This document shows, in pieces, positions 34,255 to 42,282 of a DNA stretch of 51,198 nt (position 1 is its first letter; each line of letters opens with the position of its first letter). The notes under the pieces were generated by a model. That model ran no database searches, had not been told where the DNA came from, and saw nothing but the letters and a program-made list of their open reading frames with translations. The stretch covers positions 1-51,198 of the forward strand of contig JAJFGG010000056.1 of NCBI GenBank assembly GCA_021776235.1. The letters run 5' to 3'. Both the position numbers and the translations under genes were made by a program. The stretch comes from Alphaproteobacteria bacterium (GTDB lineage: Bacteria; Pseudomonadota; Alphaproteobacteria; GCA-2731375).

Positions 34255-35922
34255 ATGCCCCGCGAATTGATGAACCCCTGCGGTATTTTCGCAAACGGAG
34301 ATACGCCGCTGGCGCCGCGCCGGCGCTTGGCTGGCGCCAGTGGCGAGACAATTGTCATCGGCCTGCATTCCAATCAAAAGGCCAACGCGGACCTGTTCCT
34401 GGATAATATCCAGGCATTGCTGGCCGAACGCTTCGATAATGTGACGTTTTTGCGCGGTCAGAAGGCGGCGTCGGTTCCGGCCGTCTTCAGCGATGAGTTC
34501 CTCAACCGCTGCCACATGGTTGCCGCCGCCTTCGGGGATTGAGGCTCATGCACGTCGTGGTGTATCCATGACGGCATTACGTTGGAAAAACGAGGTATCC
34601 CCGTCGCCACTGTCTGCAGCGACGAATTCTATGCGCTGGGCAAGGCGGAATCCCAATGCCTCGGCATGCCGGGCCTGCCCATCGCCGTTGTGCCCCATCC
34701 GGTGGCCAAGCTGCTGCCCGATGAAGTGGCCCGCATGGCCCGCGGCGTGGTCGATGACATAATCCGCATCTGGCAGACCGACGCCGAGGCGCTGCGGGCG
34801 GAATTCATCGCGAAGGAGCCGCCGGTCAAACAGCGCCTGCGCTACCGCTCCATGTTCGAGGGCAATTTTTCCGCCCCCGATGCCCCCGAACGCCTGAATG
34901 GCCCGGACGATCTGGAGGGGGTCAACCGCCTGTTCTACAGCCGCGGCTGGACCGACGGCCTGCCGGTCGTGCCGCCGACGCCGGAACGTTACGAGAGAAT
35001 GCTGGGCGACTGCGGCCTTGATCCTGGCGAGTTGCTGGCCCGGATAGAGCCGCGCCAGGGCCAGGCCACGGTGGCCAAGGTGGCGATCAATGCCGTCATG
35101 GCGGGCTGTTTGCCCAGCCATTTGCCGGTGCTGGTTGCCGCGGCCAAGGCCTTGGGCCAGCCCGCCCTAAATCTGAAGGCCCTGAACACCACCACCCACC
35201 CCTGTACGGTAATGGCCCTGATCTCCGGCCCGGTGGTCGAGGCCATCGACGTTAACAGCAGCTATAACGCCATGGGTCAGGGCAGCCTGGCCAATGCCGC
35301 CATCGGCCGGGCGATCCGTTCCATTCTGCTGAACGTGGGTGGCGGCACACCTGGAATTCTGGACCGGGCCACCATGGGCACGCCGGCCAAGTTCGGCTTC
35401 TGCTTTGCGGAAAGCATAGGGGAAAATCCCTGGGGCGAGACCCTTGCCATGGAGCGGGGCTATGCTGCGGGACAAAGCACCATTACCCTGTGCGGTGTGG
35501 AAGGCCCCCATAACGTCAACGATCACTACGGCAAGACGGCCGAGGAAGTGCTGTTGACCATCGGCGGCACCATGTCCACGCCGGGCCTGAACAACAGTTA
35601 CCTGGGTGGTGAAATAATGCTGGTCCTGGGACCGGAACACGCCGAAATCATCGCCGGAGACGGCTTTTCCAAGGCCGACATAAAGGATTTCCTGATCGAG
35701 CAGGCGGTCATCCCCGGGCATGATCTGTCCCAGCCTCAGCGCACCATCATGCGCCAATATGTGCCCGGCCGCCTGCTGGCGGACGGCGACGGCGGCGCTC
35801 ATATCGCCGCCAGCCATGATGATATCCAAATCGTGGTTGCCGGCGGCGCGGGCAGGCATTCCTGTATTATCCCCTCGTTCGGCAATACCCGCGCCGTCAC
35901 GGAGGTGATCGCGTCGCCATGA
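34255..35922 (+). CDS. UGSC-family selenoprotein (Sec96 encoded by in-frame TGA)
   Basis: Two open frames, 34255-34542 and 34582-35922, are in the same phase and joined by 13 sense codons after the TGA at 34540-34542. Read as selenocysteine this gives one 555-residue protein with the motif D95-U96-G97-S98-C99-T-S-W-C-I-H-D, the signature of the UGSC (seleno)protein family. Without the junction the second half would have only a TTG start and no ribosome site. The N-terminal region (about 1-180) is the UGSC-like domain; the rest (from GWTDGLPVVPPTPERY) is a Cys-containing domain I cannot name. ATG 34255 follows AGGAAA. A thiol/selenol redox role is likely; the reaction is unknown. Confidence 0.85.
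34554..34572 (+). promoter_or_regulatory. Candidate bacterial SECIS hairpin
   Basis: Eleven bases after the TGA, GTCGTGG (34554-34560) pairs fully with CCATGAC (34566-34572), counting one G-U pair, closing a five-base loop UGUAU. The loop begins 18 bases after the TGA and has G among its first two bases. These are the known requirements for SelB-dependent selenocysteine insertion in bacteria. The hairpin lies inside the coding region, as bacterial elements do. Confidence 0.65.
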
Positions 35923-36725
35923 GGCTGGCCGGCCTGACCATGTACGATCTGGAGCCGGTGCGCGCCGCTACCGATGCCTGGTGGGCCGGTCTGGCCCGGG
36001 CCTGTAGGTTGGAAGGCATCGGCGATGTGCCTGGCGCCCTGTGGCGCGGCGGACCGCGGGAGGATTTGTGGCGGGCGCCCAATCTGTTGCTCAGTCAGAC
36101 CTGCGGCTATCCCTTTCTGAAGCATTTCCGGGCGGATTTGCAGCTTCTGGCGACGCCGGTTTATGGCGCGCTGGGCTGTGACGGCCCGAACTACCGCAGC
36201 CTGATCGTGGTTGGGGCTGATAATCCGGCGCGGACACTGGCGGATCTGCGCGGCGCCGTCTGCGCCATCAACGATTGGGATTCCCAATCGGGCATGAACG
36301 TGTTGCGCCACAGCATCGCGCCCCTGGCCCGGGACGGGCGCTTCTTTGCCCAGGTCAAGGTGGCTGGCAAGCATCAGCTTTCCATCGCCATGATTACCCG
36401 TGGCGAGGCGGATATCGCCGCCATCGATTGTGTCACCCATGCTCTGATGGCCCGCCACGACCCCGCCTCTGTGGCCGGCACGCGGGTCTTGGCGCAGACC
36501 CAGGCGGCCCCGGCGCTGCCCTATGTTACCGGCGCCGGCACCACGACGGACGATTGGACCCGGCTGCGGGCCGCCCTGGACCGGGCTCTGGCCGACCCGG
36601 ATCTGGCGCCCGTGCGCGCGGACCTGATGATCCTGGGCTTCGCCGATCTGTCCCTGGGCGATTACGGCATCATGCTGGAGATGGAGACCGGGGCCGAGGC
36701 AGCCGGCTATGCGCAACTGCAATGA
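35919..36725 (+). CDS. PhnD-like substrate-binding protein without signal peptide
   Basis: A 268-residue protein of the phosphate/phosphonate ABC transporter binding-protein type: [44 protein letters not shown] and [16 protein letters not shown]. True PhnD proteins carry an export signal; here the N-terminus ([22 protein letters not shown]) is not a signal peptide, and no permease or ATPase gene is adjacent, so it may bind a ligand in the cytoplasm. The ATG overlaps the selenoprotein TGA by four bases (ATGA), which implies co-translation and probable functional linkage. The ligand is unknown. Confidence 0.8.
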   Translation: MRLAGLTMYDLEPVRAATDAWWAGLARACRLEGIGDVPGALWRGGPREDLWRAPNLLLSQTCGYPFLKHFRADLQLLATPVYGALGCDGPNYRSLIVVGADNPARTLADLRGAVCAINDWDSQSGMNVLRHSIAPLARDGRFFAQVKVAGKHQLSIAMITRGEADIAAIDCVTHALMARHDPASVAGTRVLAQTQAAPALPYVTGAGTTTDDWTRLRAALDRALADPDLAPVRADLMILGFADLSLGDYGIMLEMETGAEAAGYAQLQ

Positions 36726-36922
36726 ATAGCGCCAAGGCGGTGGTGCATCACCAGTTCCAGGTGCATGGCATGGCGGGCCTGCGGGTGGCCGATGCCTCGA
36801 TCATGCCCCGCATTCCCGGCGACAACTCCAACGCGCCAACAATCATGATCGCCGAGCAGGCGGCGGACATGATCAAGGCGGCCTCGGATTATCAGACAGC
36901 CGCAGTCCCTAAAATAACCTGA
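36722..36922 (+). pseudogene. C-terminal fragment of a GMC oxidoreductase
   Basis: The 66-residue frame reads [41 protein letters not shown] in two overlapping segments, the unmistakable C-terminus of a GMC (choline dehydrogenase-like) flavoenzyme. Only the last tenth of the roughly 530-residue enzyme is present; the FAD-binding N-terminus is absent from all frames upstream. The frame opens at ATG 36722, overlapping the PhnD-like stop. It is a remnant left when the rest of the gene was lost or replaced, unless it is made as a short peptide. Confidence 0.75.
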
Positions 36923-37079
36923 CCCTGGTTCCTGCCGGCCGTTCCGCGCTTGGCGCGCTGATCACAAAAGCGTTACCGCAATCCTCCCGGATTCAATTTA
37001 CCATAACGTCGATTCCGGTGCTCGATGACAATTCTGGGATTATCTTCGGGCGGACCTGTGCGGCAATTGGGAGGTGATC

Positions 37080-37895
37080 ATGACAGATGACAAGGTTGTA
37101 CGTTTCCTGACGGCGGGTATGGCCTTGTTTGGCCTATCGATGGCGGCGGCCGGGGCAGGGGCGGCGCCTCAGTCACTGGCCGTGGTGGCGACGGAACGGC
37201 CGGTGCAACTTGTCTGCAAAGACGGCGCCTGCAGTGCCGAGTTTACCGCTTTCTGCCTGCAGCCGGAGCGGATTTCGCCGCAGCCTGGCACCAATTACCA
37301 GCTGACGGAAAAAAGCCGGGTCGCGGTCAGCGCCATTGCCCGGGACGGTCGCCGGGTGGTCCTTGCGGCCAGGGACGCCCTGCGCTTCCAATCCCTGCGC
37401 GGACACTCTGCCGTGCGGATCAGTCTGGCGCCGGGTTTGCGGCAACGCCTGGGGCTGCAATCGGTTTCCGTCAGCCTGCGGCAGCACGTCACACTGGCCC
37501 CCGAAGCCATCGTGGGCGATGACAATCCCATCAGTGCCGGCGAATTGGCCCATGTGGAAGAGGCACTGCGGCCTGTTGGCGGCATTGTTATCGACAAGGA
37601 TACCGAGACCATGGCGGCCGCGCGGGTGGCCAATAGGCTGGTCAATCTGTTGCCAAATCATGACGCCGATGCCGCCACCACGGCGAAAAACTGGCAGGTC
37701 TTGCTGGCCCGGGCCCGGCACGACGGTTTGAGCCCCATGGCCGCCCATATGGCCCAGAACGCCTATGACCTTTGCCGCTATTATGCTGATCGGGCGGTAC
37801 CGGGCGACATGCGGTATTGCATGCAGGGCCAACACGACCGGCTGATGAAAGGGCTGAATTCAAGCTATTGGAAGGCCATCAATACCGGCAGCTAA
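37080..37895 (+). CDS. Secreted or periplasmic protein of unknown function
   Basis: A 271-residue protein. The N-terminus MTDDKVVRFLTAGMALFGLSMAAAGAGAAP is a convincing signal peptide with AGA-A type cleavage near residue 29. The mature part contains cysteines at LVCKDGACSAEFTAFC, DLCRYYADRAVPGDMRYC, possibly disulphide-bonded, and a C-terminal helical half. I recognise no family. The start ATG 37080 has GGAGG (37070-37074). It stands alone between the GMC fragment and a convergent membrane-protein gene, so context does not reveal its job. Confidence 0.7.
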   Translation: MTDDKVVRFLTAGMALFGLSMAAAGAGAAPQSLAVVATERPVQLVCKDGACSAEFTAFCLQPERISPQPGTNYQLTEKSRVAVSAIARDGRRVVLAARDALRFQSLRGHSAVRISLAPGLRQRLGLQSVSVSLRQHVTLAPEAIVGDDNPISAGELAHVEEALRPVGGIVIDKDTETMAAARVANRLVNLLPNHDADAATTAKNWQVLLARARHDGLSPMAAHMAQNAYDLCRYYADRAVPGDMRYCMQGQHDRLMKGLNSSYWKAINTGS

Positions 37896-37978
37896 TCCGG
37901 TTTCAAATTCCATCAAAGCAACCGGCATTTTTTGGCCATGCCGCTGCACCTAGGTGCACGGCTGACCGGGCGTTGCTG

Positions 37979-38482
37979 TTAGACGGACGGTTTCCGAATG
38001 AAAAACCGTACAATGTAATAAGTACCGGCTCCTATGAGACCGCTGTACAAACAAAATTTGTGTAAATCGTCAGTGCTGATGAGGCCGAGCAGATCATTGC
38101 CCGTATGCAATGGAAAATACGGCACGACGTCTGCGTGCATGATGCTGTCCAGAAGAACATGGCTGAAAGTACCGATGAAGGCACTCGTCAATGAAATCCA
38201 CCAGGCTATTCTTATGGGATTGTCTTGCCTGGCCACATTCAGGACGCGCAGGCCAATCTCGGACAGATATTTGCCGGAAATTCCGGCAACTGCGGCAATC
38301 AATGCCGCACCCACATAAGTATGGGAAAAACCGTGCAAACACCCCGCACCGGTCAAGATGGCAATTAGGGGCTGGATATCCATCAATATTTGGGCCCAAC
38401 CAAACACCATTAAGCTGAAACTGCCCTGAAGTATTGCCTTTATGAGTAATCCCGGCCCCATATGAAATGGCGTAAAGGGCAT
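37979..38482 (-). CDS. Membrane protein, metal-dependent hydrolase-like (DUF457/DUF4184 type)
   Basis: A 167-residue protein with about four membrane segments. The start MPFTPFHMGPGLLIKAI and the segments GFSHTYVGA and HVLLDSIMHADVVPYFP, rich in histidine and aspartate, resemble the YdjM/DUF457-type putative membrane-bound metal-dependent hydrolases. It is shorter than most. GC content is visibly lower than in neighbouring genes, which may hint at transfer. The function is unknown. Confidence 0.6.
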   Translation of the reverse strand: MPFTPFHMGPGLLIKAILQGSFSLMVFGWAQILMDIQPLIAILTGAGCLHGFSHTYVGAALIAAVAGISGKYLSEIGLRVLNVARQDNPIRIAWWISLTSAFIGTFSHVLLDSIMHADVVPYFPLHTGNDLLGLISTDDLHKFCLYSGLIGAGTYYIVRFFIRKPSV

Positions 38483-38565
38483 TTATTTTCCCGAAAATTG
38501 CGGACCTTCCGGCCTGACGGGCGCCCGTTCTGCGGTGCCGTAGGCCTCATCAATATTCCTTGGTC

Positions 38566-39645
38566 TTACAGCGCGTCGGCGATGGCCTGGGCCAGGGTTG
38601 CGGTATTGGCCTGACCGCCCAGATCGGGGGTGCGCACCGTGCCGTCGGCCAGCACCGTGGCGATCGCCGCCTCAACGGCCCGGGCGGCCTCGCTTTCACC
38701 CAGATGATCCAGCATCATGGCGCCGGTCCAGATCTGCGCCACCGGATTGGCGATGCCCTTGCCGGCAATGTCCGGGGCGGAGCCGTGTACCGGCTCGAAC
38801 ATCGAAGGATGGGCGCTCTCGGGGTTTAGATTGGCGGCGGGGGCCAGGCCCATACCACCGACCACGGCCGCACCCAGGTCCGACAGAATATCGCCGAACA
38901 GGTTCGAGCCGACCACCACATCGAACCAATCAGGATGCTGGACGAAATGGGCCGACAGAATATCGATATGAAACTTGTCGCTTTCGATCTCTGGATATTC
39001 CGCCGCGATCAGCTCGAAACGCTCGTCCCAGAACGGCATGGTGTGGATGATGCCGTTCGACTTGGTGGCCGAGGTGACATGGCCGGGTTTGCCGTTTTCA
39101 GCGGCCCGCCGGCTGGCCAGCTCGAAGGCATGGCGAATGATGCGGTCGACGCCGTAACGGGTAAAGACGCTCTCCTGGACCACCATTTCCCGCTCGGTGC
39201 CGGCATAGATGCGGCCGCCCATTTGGGAATATTCGCCCTCGGCGTTCTCGCGCACGATGACCATGTCGATCTCGCCGGCGCTGCGTCCGGCCAGGGGGCT
39301 TTTGACCCCCTCGAACAGTTTCAGGGGCCGGACATTGGCGTACTGGTCAAAGGCCCGGCGGATCGGGATCAACAGGCCCCACAGGGAAATGTGATCCTCC
39401 ACGCCGGGGTAGCCGACGGCGCCCAGAAAGATGCCGTCAAAGGCGCGCAACTGTTCGACGCCGTCGTCGGGCATCATCTGCCCGGTCTTGGTGTAGCGTT
39501 CGCAACTCCAATCAAACTCGGCAAATTCAAAGCCGAAATCAAACTGGCCGCCGACCTTTTCCAGCACCGCCGCCGCCGCCGGCACCACTTCGTGGCCGAT
39601 CCCATCGCCCGGGATCAGCGCGATCCGATAGTTCTTTTTACTCAC
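38566..39645 (-). CDS. Tartrate/D-malate dehydrogenase-like beta-decarboxylating dehydrogenase
   Basis: A 359-residue member of the isocitrate/isopropylmalate dehydrogenase family. IALIPGDGIGHEVVPAA, FDWSCERYTKTGQMMPDDG, HISLWGLLIPIRRAFDQYANVRP, SNLFGDILSDLGAAVVGGMGLAPAANL and FEPVHGSAPDIAGKGIANP follow the tartrate dehydrogenase (TtuC)/D-malate dehydrogenase (DmlA) pattern; the metal site uses the DILSDLGA aspartates. It is NAD-dependent with Mg or Mn. GTG 39645 is preferred because GAGGG lies about eight bases upstream; GTG 39654 is also in frame. Substrates could be L-tartrate, D-malate or 3-isopropylmalate-like acids. Confidence 0.85.
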   Translation of the reverse strand: MSKKNYRIALIPGDGIGHEVVPAAAAVLEKVGGQFDFGFEFAEFDWSCERYTKTGQMMPDDGVEQLRAFDGIFLGAVGYPGVEDHISLWGLLIPIRRAFDQYANVRPLKLFEGVKSPLAGRSAGEIDMVIVRENAEGEYSQMGGRIYAGTEREMVVQESVFTRYGVDRIIRHAFELASRRAAENGKPGHVTSATKSNGIIHTMPFWDERFELIAAEYPEIESDKFHIDILSAHFVQHPDWFDVVVGSNLFGDILSDLGAAVVGGMGLAPAANLNPESAHPSMFEPVHGSAPDIAGKGIANPVAQIWTGAMMLDHLGESEAARAVEAAIATVLADGTVRTPDLGGQANTATLAQAIADAL

Positions 39646-39893
39646 AATATTCACCCTCTGACTGTTCTAGCGTTTTCAGGCTTGGTAGGTCCGTTTCGGA
39701 AAGACGATATGTTGAGATCGCCGGCGAAGCAACTCAGTCCGTCAACAAGTGCCAACATGGAATAATTCGGTTTCAGCCTTTGCCGCAGGATTCCAGGGAT
39801 TGCAGCCCATCCCGAGCCACTGTCGATTTCGCTATCCAACATGGATTTTTCTGAGGCGCTCGCTGGAAGTTGCTCGATTTTCTTTGACAGTAT

Positions 39894-39921
39894 TTTCTGC
39901 AAAAGCTACTTATTCCATAAT
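39894..39921 (+). promoter_or_regulatory. Candidate sigma-70 promoter of the small iron-type gene
   Basis: TTGACA at 39894-39899 and CATAAT at 39916-39921 are 16 bases apart. The -10 box lies inside the left arm of the palindrome described next, so a bound repressor would block polymerase. The rest of the 401-bp gap (39646-39893 and 39956-40046) shows nothing else recognisable. Confidence 0.5.
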
Positions 39922-39955
39922 TGCGAGTGATAATCATTCGCAATTATGGAATAAG
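39909..39955. promoter_or_regulatory. 47-bp palindrome with Fur-box core
   Basis: CTTATTCCATAATTGCGA (39909-39926) is perfectly repeated inverted at 39938-39955, around an 11-base centre GTGATAATCAT. The central 19 bases at 39923-39941 match the classical Fur box GATAATGATAATCATTATC at 14 positions. It overlaps a promoter -10 box and lies about 90 bases before ATG 40047. A Fur-family (Fur, Mur or Irr) operator is the best reading; the outer arms may hold further contacts or form an RNA hairpin. Confidence 0.6.
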
Positions 39956-40046
39956 CAAATGATTGCTGCCGAGGCATAGAAATGGCCGCCCGTGGCCGCA
40001 GACTTTTGAATATTGAAGGATGCAAATGCGAAAGGAGAGTGAGGCA

Positions 40047-40262
40047 ATGTGTGACAAAGCGAAGACCTGCGGCTGCCGTATCGTGGTGACGCGCACCTAC
40101 CGCGAACTGCGGGCACGGCATGTGCCGCAGATCTGGGCCCTGGATACCGCGGTGCGAATTTTCAGCCTGCACCACCCGGAAGTTTCCGGGACCAGATCGT
40201 GCATCACTGTTGCCGAATGGCTTGGCGCGCCGTCGTCGGCCATGTTCATCGGTGGCGGATAG
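40047..40262 (+). CDS. Small Cys-rich N-terminus protein, probably iron-regulated
   Basis: A 71-residue soluble protein with Cys2, Cys8 and Cys10 (MCDKAKTCGC) and the conserved-looking core TYRELRARHVPQIWALDTAVRIFSLHHPE followed by ITVAEWL. I believe similar short proteins exist in other Alphaproteobacteria but know no name or function. Start ATG 40047 has AAGGAGAG upstream. Its promoter carries a Fur-box palindrome, so a role under iron limitation (for example binding or sparing iron) is inferred, not shown. The VOC gene follows 50 bases later. Confidence 0.65.
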   Translation: MCDKAKTCGCRIVVTRTYRELRARHVPQIWALDTAVRIFSLHHPEVSGTRSCITVAEWLGAPSSAMFIGGG

Positions 40263-40312
40263 GCTATGATCATAGGCGATCCGTACGACGGGACAAGCAG
40301 GGGTGGAAACAG

Positions 40313-40720
40313 ATGAGCATCGAACTGGGCAAAGCTTCCATTGATATCGGCATTGTCGTTCGCGATGGCGAAGCGGCGCTGAAATTCTATCGCGACACCT
40401 TGGGTCTGGAACATGTCGCCGATACGCCGGCGACCGGCGGCGGCACCATGCATCGTCTGATGTGCGGCACGACCCTGGTAAAAATCGTCAAACACGACGA
40501 TGTGCCGGACAAAGCCGACAACGGCGGCGGTCCGCGCGGGGCCTCGGGCATACGCTATTGGACGATCACGGTAAAAGACCTGGATGGGATGACCGGAAGA
40601 TGCAGGGCGGCCGGCTATACGGTGGCGGTCGAACCCAAGGATGTCCGCCCGGGCGTCCGCATTTCCATGATCGAAGATCCGGACGGCAACTGGGTCGAAT
40701 TGCTGGAAAACAGCGCCTGA
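40313..40720 (+). CDS. VOC-family (glyoxalase/bleomycin-resistance fold) protein
   Basis: A 135-residue single-domain VOC protein: DIGIVVRDGEAALKFYRDTLGLEHVADT start, YWTITVKDLDGMTGRCRAAGYTV and the end MIEDPDGNWVELLE. The terminal glutamate of WVELLE is a probable metal ligand. Unlike the GloA at 18294 it lacks the standard first histidine. Start ATG 40313 has GGTGGAAA upstream. It may share the Fur-type promoter with the small protein. The substrate is unknown; isomerase, dioxygenase and binding roles all occur in this fold. Confidence 0.8.
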   Translation: MSIELGKASIDIGIVVRDGEAALKFYRDTLGLEHVADTPATGGGTMHRLMCGTTLVKIVKHDDVPDKADNGGGPRGASGIRYWTITVKDLDGMTGRCRAAGYTVAVEPKDVRPGVRISMIEDPDGNWVELLENSA

Positions 40721-40866
40721 TCGGCACCCGGAAAGGCCTGAGTGGTCAAGATGACTCTGGAACCCGTTGCAATTCCGGCCCAATTCAAGGTGGTATTACC
40801 CCTTGATATTCCGCTCGACTTATACCGAGGCACGGTCATGACCGGTCTGACCAGCGTCGGGTAGTC

Positions 40867-42189
40867 ATGTCCTGGTGGTCAATAATGGCCGAGGCTACGG
40901 CGAGGGCGAAGGCCAGCGCCATACTCAACGATCAGCTGCGCTATAACCCATTATATTACGGTCGCGTCCGCACCACTTTGCAGGAACATGAGAGTTTCAA
41001 TCGGACACAGCGGCAGCAAGTGTCTGATCAGCTCGTCCGGCGCACTTTGCGCTGGGCAAAGGCAGCGGGCGGCGGACGAGGTAAGACGACAGATATCAGC
41101 AGTTGGCCGGTATTGGAAAAATCGAAATTACGCGATGCCGGCGCTGAGTTCGTGCGGCGGCGCTTCGTGTCGATCCCCGCAGCCACCGGGGGCACCACGG
41201 GGTTACCCATCCGTCTGTGGCGCAGTTTGCAAAATATCGCCGCCGAACAGGCTTTCACCGACCATAGTTTGACGACAACGGGACACAGCTTTCGCACGGC
41301 CCGGATCGCCGTGTTGCGGAGCGACAACATCAAAGCGCCATCCGACCACAAACCACCATTCGGCAAGGTGGTGTCAAATGGCCAACGGTTGATTCTTTCA
41401 TCACAACACTTGAGGCCCGAGACCGTCGCCTGGTACATCGACGCCTTGACGGACTTTGCACCGGACCTTCTATGGATCTATCCCAGTGCCGGCGAATTCC
41501 TGGCTCGCATCATGGTCACGCAGGGACTTGACGTCAAAATACCCTATATCCTGTCTTCATCAGAAATCCTGCATACGCCAGCTCGAGAATTCATGGCTGA
41601 CGCCTTCGGCGCGCAGATTATTGATAGCTACGGTCAGGCGGAGCGGGTTGCCCTCGCCGTCAGTCACCGCGCTGACGAGTTTTTCTTTCATCCGGCTTAT
41701 GGCCACGTGGAATTGCGGCCGCTACCGATTGACGCCGCCAATGGCACGGCCATGGCGGAAATCATCGGCACCGGCCATTGGAATAAGGCAATGCCGCTGA
41801 TCCGTTTCAGGACCGGGGACCAGGCGATTTACGCAGCCGACTATTCCAACAAGGACTTGGCGTTAGCCAGCCTGGGTTTGAAACCGATACTTGGCATTGT
41901 CGGGCGGGACAGCGATTATCTGATTTCGCCAAGAGGCGAAGTGATTGTCGCCATCAACACCCTGCCCAGGGATATTAAACATATTCTCCGCCTGCAGATA
42001 ATTCAGGAGGATCCTCATACGGTATGTTTCAGGGTATTGTCCGCGCCTGGGTTCTCATTGGAAGACCGCCAGCACCTGATGGAGAATGCACGGTTGAAGT
42101 TGCCCCCTGACATGGCCGTGCGGATCGAAGAGGTCGCGGAACTTGTCCGCCTGCCTTCGGGGAAAGCGCCATATATTATTCGCCGATAA
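40867..42189 (+). CDS. PaaK/CapK-like adenylate-forming ligase
   Basis: A 440-residue protein of the phenylacetate-CoA ligase/CapK branch of adenylating enzymes. The phosphate-binding motif SIPAATGGTTGLPIRLWRS, the acyl-adenylate region DSYGQAERVALAVSH and the RTGDQ motif are present, with a C-terminal domain ending LPSGKAPYIIRR. CapK-like members often work with surface-polysaccharide genes, but none is adjacent here. Codon usage looks less GC-biased than in the surrounding genes. The start ATG 40867 is tentative; ATG 40885 is possible. The acid substrate is unknown. Confidence 0.78.
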   Translation: MSWWSIMAEATARAKASAILNDQLRYNPLYYGRVRTTLQEHESFNRTQRQQVSDQLVRRTLRWAKAAGGGRGKTTDISSWPVLEKSKLRDAGAEFVRRRFVSIPAATGGTTGLPIRLWRSLQNIAAEQAFTDHSLTTTGHSFRTARIAVLRSDNIKAPSDHKPPFGKVVSNGQRLILSSQHLRPETVAWYIDALTDFAPDLLWIYPSAGEFLARIMVTQGLDVKIPYILSSSEILHTPAREFMADAFGAQIIDSYGQAERVALAVSHRADEFFFHPAYGHVELRPLPIDAANGTAMAEIIGTGHWNKAMPLIRFRTGDQAIYAADYSNKDLALASLGLKPILGIVGRDSDYLISPRGEVIVAINTLPRDIKHILRLQIIQEDPHTVCFRVLSAPGFSLEDRQHLMENARLKLPPDMAVRIEEVAELVRLPSGKAPYIIRR

Positions 42190-42190
42190 A

Positions 42191-42282
42191 GGACACAAAG
42201 GAGCCTGCTGGTTGACTGCATTATATGCGCGATGCTTGCGGCATGATAAACTTTCGCAGTCCTTTGTCCGCGAAATGCTCTA
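42191..42282. repeat. Imperfect palindrome between convergent genes, ending in the TAGAGCAT repeat
   Basis: GGACACAAAGGA (42191-42202) and TCCTTTGTCC (42260-42269) are inverted copies flanking a loop with smaller hairpins. The right edge (42268-42282), read on the minus strand, is TAGAGCATTTCGCGG, a diverged copy of the repeat that bounds the 12256-12518 element. As there, the TAG is the stop codon of the minus-strand gene. The palindrome may act as a bidirectional terminator or be a relic of the same element family. Confidence 0.5.

Noticed and set aside
34582-35922. A separate gene starting at TTG 34582
   Set aside because: It has no ribosome site and is in phase with the upstream frame through the TGA; the joined UGSC motif explains both pieces.
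39909-39955. The 47-bp palindrome as a Rho-independent terminator
   Set aside because: The stem is AT-rich, no T run follows, and both flanking genes point away from it, so there is no transcript to end.
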